DNA from: Rhabditoides inermis
Lineage: Eukaryota; Nematoda; Chromadorea; Rhabditida; Rhabditidae
Direction of reading: 5' to 3'
DNA: 64,000 bases
Assembly: GCA_963966185.1 (NCBI GenBank)
Contig: CAWZYM010000346.1
Location: forward strand, 235,001-299,000
Shown: in pieces, positions 1 to 10,714 of the stretch
Layout of the letters: each line of letters starts with the position of its first letter
Numbering within the stretch: position 1 is the stretch's first letter
Notes under the pieces: generated by a model
What the model was told of the DNA's origin: nothing
The model's input: the letters and a program-made list of their open reading frames with translations, nothing else
Databases searched by the model: none
Made by a program: the position numbers and the translations under genes

Positions 1-718
1 GTCAGTCGCTTCCGGGCCCGGCCCACTGCCTGTTCCCCGGCTGCTATGATGCTGGTGCGTTTTTTGAAGTTGACTCAAAATGTTTGCTTCGAAACCAACC
101 AAGATGCCATGCCATAAAGCAACCGCAGTGTGTCGTTCAACTTCGGTGCTTCGTGCAATCGACTGTTAAAAATATTGCGCCTCGATTTTTTAGCATCGAT
201 TTTTTAACTCTATTGGCATGGCAGCATTTAGTTGCTTTATTTAGTTGTCTAAACAAGACGTCAAACAATAAAGAAAACACACCGTCATCGCGGATTCTCA
301 TTGCTGGTTTTTTTTTGGAACCGTACCGTCTAGTACTCTGCAGCCTTCATTGTCATTGTTTGAAGCTTTTGTTGCGTTCATAAGCATCTTCGTGGTGTAA
401 TAATTGTTAATTCATTGAAACTCAATGGAGACATCGCAAAGAAAACGCGAATTTGGATCAAGCGGTTTTGAGCAGATGATTGTCATCAAAGAAAAGTTGA
501 TGGAAAACTAATTTGTGAGATAAGTCAACTAACTGATGAACGTTTAACTACCGCTTTTAATCACTTTTCGATTAGTTGAATTGTATTTAACAAGAATCGC
601 ATTTACTCTATTTTCTCCAAAATCAGAATTGTGCATCGAGCGGAACGTACGCGTTAAGTAATAACCGAAATACATTTAAAATAGATTATTGATTTATAGA
701 CTGATTTAATTATAGATA
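1..718. other. Upstream region without a recognised gene
   Basis: I recognise no gene here. There is a 28-codon open frame at 426-512 starting METSQRK, but it has no splice context or homology I know. An in-frame TAG at 713-715 lies just before the ATG of the next gene and could be either an upstream stop or a splice acceptor (TTATAG), so a further 5' exon of that gene cannot be excluded. Confidence 0.4.
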
Positions 719-1568
719 ATGGAGCTGATGTGCGCTGGGTACTTCGAGTTCAACAGGGTAGACGAATTCCAAAAGATGATGTTCAACTATGTGCAGCAGG
801 TGAGTGTGTTTCTCTCTTTCTGTCTCTCTCTCTCCCTCTCTCTCTCTCTTCATCCACTGACACTTCTCACACCCAGTGGCTCACTTCTCTCGCACCTCAC
901 ATGTCCGTCTCACCGTCTCCTCTCAAACTTCTTACACTCCCTCTCTTTCTAGTTCACGCTAGAGACTAACTAGGACTAACTAGGACTGATTAGGACTGAC
1001 TAGGACTGATAAGGACTCTTTCTAGGACAGAATTGAACGCTCCACTCCTTTCAGTTCAAGCACGACGACATGGAGGCGCTCTCCCACCGCCTCGGCAACA
1101 CCACCCACTCAGCCTTCTTCAGCGCCTCTGCGAGCGACATCTACAAAAGAGGTGCGTTATATTCTTTCTTTTTTACCATTCCGAAACGCGACCAGTAAAC
1201 TCGCAGCCAGAAAGTGCCGCCTCTCTCTCTCTCTCTCTCTTCCCACGGTCAGAGACGCGGAGAGAGCACTATAAAACAGAGAGAGGCAGGTTCGCGTCCG
1301 CGTTTTGCGCCTGCAGCCTGGCCAAGACGCTAACTAGTTGATTCCGACTATATGTTTCGACTGACCTTTATGTAATAAGTTCACTCTTCTCCATCCGCTA
1401 AACGGTTGAGAATGTCTCAAGATGAAGTGCGTTTCTGAGAGTGACGTCATATAGTCAAATCAATCAATAACTTTATGTTCCATTTGCAGCCCTGATCGGC
1501 ACGTTCTTATCGTATATGCTCGGACCGCTCATCCACCTCTATTCCCTCATCTTTGTGGTGAGTCTCTC

Positions 1569-1606
<38 letters not shown>

Positions 1607-3032
1607 TCTCCTCTCTCTCTCCATTTATGGTACATAGTTCAAACTACAAACAACAAACTCCTTCCAGATCTACCAGTTCATCCGTGTCGATCGGGGCGTG
1701 CTGTGCGAGTTGCGTGTGCTGCAGGCGCAGAGGGACGTCAAGGTAGGAGTGTGTCTGGACCTCTCAAAATGACATGCTCTCTCGTCTTTCTCTGTTCTGG
1801 TTTTCTCTGGACCTCTCCAGAAGCCATGCTCTCTCGCCTTCTTCTGATCTGGTTTTCTCTGGACCTCTCCAGAAGCCATGCTCTCTCGTCTTCCTCTGAT
1901 CTGGTTTTCTCTGGACCTCTCCAGAAGGCATGCTCTCTCGTCTTACTCTGATCTGGTTTTCTCTAGTTCTCTCCAGAAGGCATGCTCTCTTGTCTTCCTC
2001 TGATCTGGTTTTCTCTGGTTCTCTCCAGAATCCATGCTCTCTCGTCTTCCTCCGATCAAGTTGCACTGGTTGACTGGTTCCCTCATAATGACACACTCTC
2101 TCGCTTTCCTCTGATCAGCATGTCTTTGGTTCTCTCATAATGACATGCTGTCTCCACAATCTTCAGTATTTTCCTGACTCTCTCGTATCGAAGTGTTCTC
2201 TTACCGGTTCTCTCATCTGAATCTCTCCGTTTTGCACTCTCTCTCACCCTTCTCTAACCACTTCTTCCAGATCTCCGAGCCGCTGGTCTCGGTTCACTAC
2301 GACAAAGGAGAATTCAAAAAGGTCGGTTCAAAGTTACCAAAATTCATTCCATTCAAAATTTTCTTATTGGTATCTGCCGTCCAACCCATTGTTACTACTA
2401 GACTTTCCACACTACCGCACTCTGACGTCCACGTTTTGTGACCGTTGTGCAAGAGTATGTAAAGGTATGTGGAGTGTAAAGCGACTCTACCCGTGCATAA
2501 CTTGTGGTGTAATGAATTTAATAAAAAAAAACGAAAGAGATAATGAGGTTGACTCCTTTTTCAGCTGTCCGTGTCAGTGGACGTTGCCTCGAAGACTTCC
2601 ACTCACACTACCAAGAGAGAATACTCGGTCAGAAACCAGCGCGATGCGTATCAAATGAGAGCGTTCGTCGGTGAGCAGCGCCGTTTTTTTAGCATCAGAA
2701 AGGGCGCGCCAGCGCCCTCTCGTTGCCCGTTCGCACATGTCTCCATAGAGAACATGTCAGTCCTTTCGCTCAACTGAGACAGCCGTACAAACCAACTAGT
2801 TTTACTTGGAAGTATTTTTGAAAGATAATGTGGCTATTTCATCTTGTGGTTTTTCTTTTTGTATTTGTACAACCACCTCATATTTTCGCGAACACAGACT
2901 GTTATTCGTAGTAATTAGTAAGTTTCAAGATCTTGAACTTTTTTGTTCGTTTCAGAGGCGGTGCGCGCCAAGAATGGCGTTGTCGTGGAGAAGCCGGCGA
3001 CTATCGAGAAGAGAGCTTTGGATGTGGACTGA
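719..3032 (+). CDS. Seven-exon gene for a 184-aa single-pass membrane protein of unknown function
   Basis: Exons are 719-799, 1055-1151, 1490-1557, 1668-1742, 2271-2321, 2565-2670 and 2956-3032. All introns are GT-AG, acceptors are TTTCAG, TTGCAG or TTCCAG, and phases (0,1,0,0,0,1) join into one open frame ending in TGA at 3030-3032. The protein starts MELMCAGYFEFNRVDEF. Residues 61-82 (from LIGTFLSYMLGPLIHLYSLI) are one hydrophobic segment, followed by IYQFIRVDRG and a basic, serine/threonine-rich tail that ends ALDVD. There is no clear signal peptide. I do not recognise the family. Introns hold (CT)n runs, a 52-bp minisatellite and a small mobile-element remnant. AATAAA follows at 3234. Exons 3-5 are duplicated at 35981-36778. 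The start is the first in-frame ATG; an upstream exon is possible. Confidence 0.7.
1769..2050 (+). repeat. Intronic 52-bp minisatellite
   Basis: About six tandem units of roughly 52 bp, each containing GATCTGGTTTTCTCTGG and ending CTCTCCAGAAGCCATGC or close variants, fill intron 4 of the gene at 719-3032. Each unit ends in CTCCAG, which looks like a splice acceptor. The duplicated copy at 36297-36510 has one unit fewer. The open frames across it are repeat translations. Confidence 0.8.
2698..2829 (+). mobile_element. Short remnant of the AGAGGGCGC-hairpin element family (M4)
   Basis: This intron-6 segment begins with the GC hairpin AGGGCGCGCCAGCGCCCT and ends with TTTTTGAAAGATAAT. The same two ends bound the larger elements at 19734-20435 and 49729-52750. 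The middle matches the right arm of the 20.1-20.4 kb inverted repeat (ACATGTCTCC, GTCAGTCCTTT, CAACTGAGACA). It looks like an internal-deletion derivative of that family. Confidence 0.6.
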
Positions 3033-3196
3033 TCTACCTTCTTCTTCGAACGCTCGAATATTGAATGTATGCAGTTTTCTTACTATTGTTAGCTATTCAC
3101 ACTTACAATTGTTAGCTATTTGACATTTGATCGCACCCCTCTTCTCTTCCCTCCCCTCAATTAATGCTTTGTTCTACCTACTACCACAACCAGGTA

Positions 3197-3202
3197 TTTA
3201 TT
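3197..3202 (-). terminator. Poly(A) signal AATAAA of PAN-like copy 1
   Basis: TTTATT on the plus strand reads AATAAA on the minus strand. The surrounding GTATTTATTACACA is conserved downstream of copy 2 (TTTATT 6325-6330) and copy 4 (11509-11514), which supports it as the 3' end of this gene family. Confidence 0.6.
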
Positions 3203-3233
3203 ACACAGTCATTTTCTGTTTGTTACACACGAG

Positions 3234-3239
3234 AATAAA
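3234..3239 (+). terminator. Poly(A) signal AATAAA of the 719-3032 gene
   Basis: AATAAA lies 202 bp after the TGA at 3030-3032. It sits beyond the opposite-strand signal at 3197-3202, so the two convergent transcripts probably overlap. Confidence 0.55.
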
Positions 3240-3309
3240 ACGGCAATCAATTAATCGATAAAAATAAATCGTTGATGCGAAATCACGTATCAGTACAGAT
3301 ACAATGTCG

Positions 3310-3663
3310 TCAATCTTTCTATGGTACGTTCATGTTGACTATCCATCCTCCCTTCGATATAGGAAGAGAGAGGGGGAAGAGAGAGAGAGAGAGGGGGGGG
3401 GGAGAGAGAGAGAGAGGGGGGGGGGGGAGAGAGAGGGTAGAAGAGAGAGAGGGAGAGAGAGAGAGAGAGAAGGAGAGAAAGAGAGTCAATCTTTGTATGG
3501 TACGTTCATGTTGACTATCCATCCTCCCTTCGATATAGGAAGAGAGAGGGGGGGGGGGGAGAGAGAGAGAGAGGGGGGGGGGGGAGAGAGAGAGAGGGGG
3601 GGGAGAGAGAGAGGGTAGAAGAGAGAGAGGGAGAGAGAGAGAGAGAGAAGGAGAGAAAGAGAG
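3310..3663 (-). repeat. Two extra tandem copies of the 3' end of the last PAN-like exon
   Basis: The tail of exon 6 of copy 1, encoding GGWxVNMNVPYKD and its TGA, recurs at 3310-3362 and 3486-3540 with periods of 176 and 178 bp. The copies are separated by (GA)n and poly-G stretches. In each extra copy the coding text stays readable (REGGWIVNMNVPYKD, stop) but it lacks the upstream half with the two cysteines and has no splice acceptor, so it is 3' untranslated or non-genic sequence. Confidence 0.75.
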
Positions 3664-5460
3664 TCAATCTTTGTATGGTACGTTCATGTTGACTGTCCAT
3701 CCTCCCCTTCTTAGCATGTCGCCTTCTTGACGCGGTGTCGCGTTGCAAGCAATGGGACAAGTACCTCTGAAATAGAAATCAATAAAAAACGGTACCCCTC
3801 TCCCTCTCCTTTTTTCAATTTGTTTCAGTCTGATTTCCCATGCTCTACAGTCTGGAACAACTAATTGAATGCATCGCAGGCCGCTCCGCGTAGCACGCGA
3901 CACATGCCCTTTTGCGAATTTCCCAGCGAGCGTTGGAGCGCGATAAAGTGGCCGGTCGTGTTTCAACGCAATGCTAGGATCGGTGCGATGTTTCGACTCG
4001 CTCCTTTGTGGGGCGCGATGTGCAGCTATCGTAGAATAAACGCCAAATCCACTCACTGTTCATGTACGTTCGAATCGATTCGAACGTACATGCGATGATC
4101 AGGGAAATACGGATCGGGATATCCATAGTATATCCAGTGGGACACGTTGTATCTGAAACGTACGACTGCTCCGTCTCTCTCTCTCTCTCTCACTCTCTCT
4201 CTCTCACTCTCTCTCTCTCTCTCCCCCTCTCTCAAACCACTGACGGGGTGCACTGGCCATTGATATAGTGGTGAGTGAACGCGTCGCATAACTCCTGTTC
4301 TACAACAAGACTACTTGTAAACACAAAACACAAGAGTAGAGAACTATGTGTGGCAGCAATCACCTGTGCAGTTGCGCGCGCACTCCTCGATGGTCGTGCC
4401 ATACCAGTACCCATAGAGGGCCGACGAAGAGCGGGGCTGAACAGATCTCACATATCACAGCGTTCCGAGCTCGCAAAGAATGGAGACGGACAGTGACCGA
4501 TTGCACTCTTTTTCACGTGTATGTGAATGTATTAGCCTACTCTTTTGTTAATCTGTAACTCTCTATGTTACTATTTGTGTATAATAGACACTCATTTCGA
4601 AACTGTCTGACAATCTCATCACTGATGATGACTCCGGATTGTCGGACGGTGTTCATGGTATGATGACAGGAGTCGAAACCATGTTCACCACTTCTATCTC
4701 TCTCTCTCTCTCCCCTTTCCACATACTATATAATTGGTTCACTGCCGATATCAAGAGTACAACAACGGAGATGAAACACAAAGGGTTTAGTCTGCGTGAA
4801 GTATCTGTCGGTGGTTCCTTCTTGTCGGGATCCGACTTGTAGGAGGGGTGGTGTGCTTGGTTTAGGTTGACGTTGCGACAGCCATTGTACAGTGACCAAC
4901 GACCGCCGAAAATGGAACGATCTCATTTCCCAGCGCTAACCAAACCATCTCTCGTGCGTGCAATATGTACATGAATAAGCGATTCTGGATAAACATTTGA
5001 TTTGATTTTAATTGATTTGACGGATTTCCGGCCGGAGACAGCTGGTAGGCTATTATCGTATGGAATTGCGATAGCAATCTTCTATCTTCCGTACCAAAAT
5101 GGTGTTTTTTCTCCATCGGGGCTGTGTGGTAAGTGTGTTTCCTCCGTGTCCCCTAGTGTTGGGTCGAATGAGAAATGTTCGATTAATGAGTAACGATGAT
5201 TAACGAGTCGTCGATAAATCGTTATCGCAGTTCTGTTCGGAAATCCGATGGCCTTTCGGAACCAGAATGTTAGAAATGTTAGAAAGGAACCAGAAAATAG
5301 ACATCGGAGCTAGGGACTCACATGTATATGTTGTGTTATTAACACATAGTGTGTATCAGTGGATGGAGAGACGAACCGACCCTAAAAAGCGACAAAGGAT
5401 GTTGAGATGAAGACTTCTATGCTCATTACTTACCAGAACCAGAAGTAGGAGCGCGAGCAT
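3664..5460 (-). CDS. PAN/Apple-like secreted protein, copy 1 (intact, six exons)
   Basis: Exons in transcript order are 5434-5460, 5322-5381, 4364-4436, 4245-4299, 4057-4152 and 3664-3766, all GT-AG, with intron phases 0, 0, 1, 2, 2. The spliced frame is 137 aa. Exon 1 (MLALLLLVL) starts a signal peptide. Exons 3-4 read YGYWYGTTIEECARNCT, then EQELCDAFTHHYINGQCTP; the spacing C-x3-C-x5-C with xAFT after the third cysteine resembles PAN/Apple modules, which bind protein or sugar outside the cell. Exon 5 gives PYNVSHWIYYGYPDP and RMYVRI. Exon 6 gives GTCPIACNATPRQEGDML and ends VPYKD. Six cysteines suggest three disulphides. The same exon layout in three other copies supports the model. The PAN assignment is an inference from the cysteine pattern. 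Intron 4 holds a (CT)n tract. Confidence 0.72.
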
Positions 5461-5735
5461 TGGTGAAAAACCCGGAAGAATGGATACCACGAAAAATCTT
5501 ACGGAACTGCACTAAAAATCTTGATGTTTAGTGTCGTGGTTTCAGCGATAATCTATTTATTGACAAAGAAGGTGGTTTTTCGAGGTAAAAAAAAATAATA
5601 CAATGTTCGCATTGAAGGCACGGACGATCTCAATGTGTAAATTGGCATATTCACAACGATAAGGACTGGGGATTAGAGTGAGCAGAGGGAATAAGAAATT
5701 ATGAAGAGTGAGAGAGCGCGATGGAAAGGGTAAGT

Positions 5736-5768
<33 letters not shown>

Positions 5769-6425
5769 ATTCGCATATGTAATAGGAAGAACTTCCATAT
5801 GTGGGCGCAATCGGTTGCTTCGTTGTGATTGTGAGTGATTAAAGACAGAAATACTTTCTTCATTGATAACATATTGGTGAAAATTGTTGATATGACAAAC
5901 GTCACGTTCCGCGCCCTAACAAGATCAACGGAATACAGTTTGACTGAAGCTTAAAAATAAGGAAGTACAGACAGCTGTTATGAGATAACTACTAAATCTA
6001 AAATGCTTTTTTGCACGAAAATCTTGAAAGCTTTTAGAAAGCGTGATATATCAAACTAGAAGACTGCGATGACGACGCAACTAAGCGACGAGAAGCAAAA
6101 AGTGCGGGAAGACTAAATGTCCAGTTGTGTACTTCCTCATCCAAAACGGCGAGTCATACGAAAATGATCAAATTTGATTTTTGAAAAAATAGCTTCTATC
6201 AATTTATCAAATGCTTCTCAAAATTTGAGTTTTGAATAATAAACACATTCAGTCCACGTCACCCTCATTAGTCGAAGTCTAACACCATATTTCTTGTTGT
6301 TCAGTCCTATCTCACCCAGATGTATTTATTACACATTCGTTTCGTTTGTTATACAAGCAATTTTTTGCGTGCAAAAATGTGCAAAAAGTAAGTGCAAAAA
6401 TATATGTTAGTACATGTAGTTGTAG
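5461..6425. other. Spacer between PAN-like copies 1 and 2
   Basis: No gene seen. It holds a (GA)n tract near 5735-5766 and text shared with the spacer right of copy 3 (AAGGACTGGGGATTAGAGTG at 5661 and 10081), so the spacer was duplicated with the genes. It also includes the minus-strand poly(A) signal of copy 2 at 6325-6330. Confidence 0.6.
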
Positions 6426-7009
6426 TCAGTCCTTGTAGGGCACAGTGACATCGACAGTCCATCCTCCTTTGGTTAGCATGTTGCCTTCTTGGCGCGGTGT
6501 CACGTTGCAAGCCGCCGGACAAGAGCCTCTGAAAGAATGCACAGATATTAATAGCATCGATTTTTCCGGTCTGATTAGCTACACTCTACGGTTTGAACAT
6601 TTATCAAAATGCACGCTCTGAATTCTGAATGTGTAGTTGTAGTTGCACAGTCTAAAACGGCGCATGCGTATGCCGCTCCACGCAGCACGCAACGCGTGCC
6701 CTTTTGCGAACTCCCCAGCATGAGCTGGAGCGCGATAATGTTTAACTGGAATCGCATGGGAGGCTATACAAATATCGTACGGCGCTATCCACTCTATAGG
6801 GAGCAACACTCACACACCTCGACAAAAATGTACATTTTGCCCAAAGATTTTAATTTTCTGTGATGTCTGCATTTATGGATAACCCATTAAAACACCAAGT
6901 CGTCTTACGGCGTATTAGCGATCCGAGCGTACATGCGATGCTGACGCTGATCGGGCAATCCGTTGTATATCCAGATGGATACGTTGTATCTGAAACGTAT
7001 TGCTCCCCC

Positions 7010-7033
7010 GTCTCTCTCTCTCTCTCTCTCTCT

Positions 7034-7076
<43 letters not shown>
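7010..7076 (+). repeat. (CT)n microsatellite in intron 4 of PAN-like copy 2
   Basis: Nearly pure CT. Tracts occupy the equivalent intron in copies 1 (4172-4233), 3 (9034-9091) and 4 (12308-12448), so the microsatellite predates the gene duplications. Confidence 0.85.
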
Positions 7077-7077
<1 letters not shown>

Positions 7078-7175
7078 ACACGCACAGAAATAACTGAAAC
7101 TGACGGTGTACAACGTCCAGTGTAGCCAACTTCATTTAAGTCATGGTGAGTGAACGCTGTGCATAACTCCAGTTC

Positions 7176-7602
<427 letters not shown>

Positions 7603-7840
7603 GTTTTGACCTGTGCAATTGCGCGCGCACTCCTCTAGTGTCGAGTGCAGCCAGTGTCCATAAACTGCTTTTGCAGACTTGAGCTAAATCGATTTCACAT
7701 GAATTGACATGTATATTTATATTTATACAATAACATAAACTCACAGATACATGTTCTCTGATGTACACATAGTGTGTGTCAGTAAATGGAGAGACGAACT
7801 GACCCTTAATATAACAAAAAACATTACTTAGCTACATAAG

Positions 7841-8289
7841 TTAAAGGGACAGTTTCACGGTTCTAACGCCCCGGAACCAATTTAAAGTACATATAAACAT
7901 AAGAATTGATAAATTAAACCTGAAAACTGAAATTTCAAGCGTTATCGCGAACCGCGTTTGGCGATGAAACGCGCACTGTGTTCGAATTCCCTCGCTAAAC
8001 AATCGTGCTCTAACTAGGGCGCATTTACGATTCGCCCTGTGGGCCCGGAACTTTTTGTCGGCCGACTGCGCGATCACTCGATCAGTTGTTGTTGTTGTTG
8101 TTGTTGTTGTATGTGTTTGTGTGATTTATATTGTTGTTTTGTAATGTATTTCGACGCCACATATATGTAATCACACCCTTTGAACATTGATCATACGCGT
8201 GTTGTGTTGCGCGTTGTTTTTTGTGTATCATGACATCATCGTTTGTGATGAATATTATTTGTATTTGTTTCAAGGATTTCACGTTTCAG
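7841..8289. other. Foreign spacer starting TTAAAGGGACAGT
   Basis: Sequence similarity to the PAN-like copies ends here. The first bases, TTAAAGGGACAGT, resemble the terminus of the inverted-repeat element at 10353-10714, but I find no matching right end. A (TTG)n tract lies at 8085-8110. No gene is recognisable. Confidence 0.4.
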
Positions 8290-8862
8290 ATCCTACCAAC
8301 CCCTTACTAACCACGCACAATATGTTGGAGGGCAAGATCACCAACGCCGCGCCGCGTCGATCAACGTGAGTCTTGTTTTCACGTTCCAATGTCTTTGTTA
8401 TTGTTTTTCATGTTTTATTTGTTCAAATAGTCGTGGTTCAGTTTTCTTTTTTCAGGATCTACATCACTGCTGCGATCGCGCGATGAATCTGGGATGGACG
8501 GCCGCTGCCCGTCATGCCCAAAGAGTTCAAGTTCGACGACAACGTCGCCAACGACACGTTCGTCATGGTCAAGTGTGAGAAAAGGTATGCCTTCTATGGG
8601 TATGTCTTGTATCTTCTATGGTATCATTATTAATGTTCATATCCGTTATATAAACGTGTATAATTGAGTGCAACTACGTGATGTTTCAGGGTGGGACTGC
8701 GATGGCGACGACAACTTGGAGGTCGTGGCCAGGATGACTGCGGCCGACTTCGACAATCAACGCGTCAATTTTCACCATGCCCCATCTATTCTCGTTCCTA
8801 TAACAATCTTTGTGTATTGTTTTCCTTTGTTGTTGTCTTGTGATATTCGTCATGTCTTATGA
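8290..8862 (+). pseudogene. Three-exon 3' fragment of an unrecognised gene
   Basis: Exons 8290-8365, 8456-8574 and 8690-8862 have TTTCAG acceptors and GTGAGT or GTGAGA donors. The joined frame reads PTNPLLTTHNMLEGKITNAA, then IYITAAIAR, an in-frame TGA at 8484-8486, IWDGRPLPVMPKEFKFDDN, VANDTFVMVKWWDCDGDD and VARMTAADFDNQRVNFH, with a hydrophobic end (ILVPITIFVYCFPLLL) that could be a membrane or GPI-type tail. AATAAA follows at 8922. No upstream exon with a start is visible. It sits between two truncated PAN-like copies on the other strand. The second donor is a choice: GTATGC at 8585 is also possible but breaks the frame. I do not recognise the family. Confidence 0.45.
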
Positions 8863-8921
8863 CGTCATAAACTGTTTTGGTTCGTTGTATTTTTTGACTA
8901 TCTGTTATTCTGGTTCGATGT

Positions 8922-8927
8922 AATAAA
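8922..8927 (+). terminator. Poly(A) signal AATAAA
   Basis: AATAAA lies 60 bp after the stop of the plus-strand gene fragment ending at 8862. Confidence 0.4.
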
Positions 8928-9032
8928 GATCGATGCGGTTTGCTCTGACTGTGTGCACCTTTGGGTAAACTAGTACATCGATATAGTACGTACATTGCAA
9001 TGCCTTATCTGAATCTGAAACGTACGACTTGA

Positions 9033-9082
<50 letters not shown>

Positions 9083-9289
9083 TCCTCTCTCAAATCACTG
9101 ACGGGGTGCATTGGCCATTGCTGTAGTGGTGCGTGAACGCGTCGCACAACTCCAGTTCTATAACAGAAATACAGAGTAGAGAGATGATCGTGGCAGTGGT
9201 TCACCGGTGCAGCTGCGCGCACACTCCTCGACTGTCGTGCCGTACCAGTATCCATAGACAGCTGACGCAGATCGCGGCTGAATCGTGTT

Positions 9290-9465
9290 CGTCGAGTTTA
9301 TGTTCGATTAACGATTAGTCGATTGATCGACACCTTCGATTAACGATTAATCGATTGTTCGACACCTTCGATTAACGATTAATCGATTGATCGACACCTT
9401 CGATTAACGATTAATCGATTGATCGACACCTTCGATTACCGAATAGTCGATTGATCGAACAGTCG
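9290..9465. repeat. Tandem repeat of about 33 bp based on GATTAACGATTAATCGATTG
   Basis: About five units, each with CGATTAACGATTAATCGATT and GATCGACACCTT, lie in intron 2 of PAN-like copy 3. A degenerate trace (GATTAATGAGTAACGATG) sits at the same place in copy 1, near 5180. Confidence 0.8.
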
Positions 9466-9654
9466 AATGGTCGGCTGCTAGCGCAGTTTTGTTCGGTATT
9501 CCGATGGTCACATTTTCGATACCAGAACGGTCGAAATCGGGATGGCTCACATGTATATGTTGTGTGATGAACACATAGTGTGTATCGTTGAATGGAGAGG
9601 CGAACTGACCCTAAATAGCGACAAAGTAGCCCGAATGTTGAGATGAAGACTTCT

Positions 9655-9822
9655 ATAGTTGAATGCTCGCAATAAGTTGCGCGCGGTGGGGTAGATCAGA
9701 GAAAGACGGAGAGTCAGCTTTATGCAATAGCGCGCAAAACAAGAGAGGCAGACGGTTATGGCACCGTGTTTCGAACTGCAAGCGAGGTAGATCGACAACT
9801 ATCGCTCTGGCGCAAAGTATAT
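9655..9822 (+). repeat. Dispersed 165-bp repeat, copy a
   Basis: Starts near GCGCGCGGTGGGGTAGATCA, includes AGAGGCAGACGGTTATGGCA and ends ATCGCTCTGGCGCAAAG. Other copies are at 11802-11950 (same strand) and at 21655-21815 and 34187-34345 (opposite strand). It lies in intron 1 of PAN-like copy 3. No open frame or pol III boxes are evident. Confidence 0.75.
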
Positions 9823-10165
9823 TAAAATTTGAAATTCTATGCTCATTACTTACCAGCAATAGAAGTAGAAGCGCGAGCATTGGTAAAAACCCGGAAGAAT
9901 GGATTAATGGATACCCTGAAAAACCGAACTGCACTAAAAATATTGATGTATAGTGCCGTAGTTTCAATCTATATGTACTGAAAAATAAGGTGGTTTTTCG
10001 GGGGAAAGAAAAATTAGTACATTGCCCGCGTTGAAAGGAACGAACGTTCTCAATGTGTGATCTGGCATATTCACAACGATAAGGACTGGGGATTAGAGTG
10101 AGCAGAGTGAAAGGGGAATGATTCAAGAATGATGAAGAGCGAGAGAGCGCGATGGAAAGGGTAGG

Positions 10166-10198
<33 letters not shown>

Positions 10199-10352
10199 GT
10201 ATTTGAAAAAAGAGAGAAAGAAATGTATTTGGAAGAACTCCCACATGTAGGCGCAATCGGCTGACTTGTGATCGTGAATGATGATGAACATTTGAATATA
10301 AGTACCTTAATTATTGATATCATATTGGCGAAAAAAGTTAATTTCACGTTGA

Positions 10353-10714
10353 TTAAAGGAACAGTGGCGACTTATTTTCGACTCAGAGTGATATTAAAAA
10401 TCATATTAACCTAACGCATTTGCAGTTTTTCAAAAGAACGACGGTTCTGCGTTATTTTCGATTCTGCAACTGCCAAGAATGCAGCTCAAAATTTGAATTT
10501 CCCGCCAACACTTCACTGCAAAAATTTGGGTCAGAGACATAACCGCAAATGAACAGCGGACTGTCATTTGCTTCATGGCTCAGTGCATGTGCGCTGCTTT
10601 GTGACCGTAATCTTCGCGGGTTCGATTCCTGTCACTGCCAAATGTTTTGTTCGTGTGAAAATGAGGAGTTGTTGCAGGTCGTGGCAGAAATATAAGTCGC
10701 CACTGTGCCTTTAA
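10353..10714 (+). mobile_element. Inverted-repeat element carrying a tRNA-like pol III promoter
   Basis: The ends are inverted: TTAAAGGAACAGTGGCGACT on the left and AGTCGCCACTGTGCCTTTAA on the right. Inside, TGGCTCAGTGC (10576-10586) fits the pol III A box except for its last base, and GGTTCGATTCC (10619-10629) is an exact B box, 32 bases apart. Related tRNA-like modules without a clear left terminus occur at about 17420-17580 and 25255-25415, both also ending GTGC(C)TTTAAG. It resembles a MITE that has captured a tRNA-derived SINE, or the reverse. Confidence 0.55.

Larger units (their letters stand above)
9103..9880 (-). pseudogene. PAN-like secreted protein, copy 3 (exons 5-6 missing)
   Basis: Exons 1-4 are at 9854-9880 (MLALLLLLL), 9551-9610 (GQFASPFNDTHYVFITQHIH), 9205-9277 (AVYGYWYGTTVEECARSCT) and 9103-9157 (ELCDAFTHHYSNGQCTP). 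Phases and donors match copy 1. The next acceptor (CGTTTCAG) is present near 9020, but the sequence after it reads PFR then stop and no longer matches exon 5, and no exon 6 is found before copy 2. The gene is truncated at the exon 5 boundary. Intron 1 contains a dispersed 165-bp repeat, and intron 2 a short tandem array. Confidence 0.68.

Noticed and set aside
6579..6809. Block shared by the spacers within PAN-like copies 1 and 2 (AAAAGGGCA, GCGCGATAA text near 3900 and 6710)
   Set aside because: Two reading frames look equally conserved and neither fits the exon phases; it lies in intron 5 and is better explained as duplicated intron or a small repeat.
8082..8282. Minus-strand 66-codon frame ending in poly-asparagine
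   Set aside because: Shadow of the (TTG)n tract opposite the plus-strand gene fragment.
10576..10640. A functional tRNA gene
   Set aside because: A and B boxes are present, but I cannot fold a complete cloverleaf, and it sits within an inverted-repeat element with relatives elsewhere.
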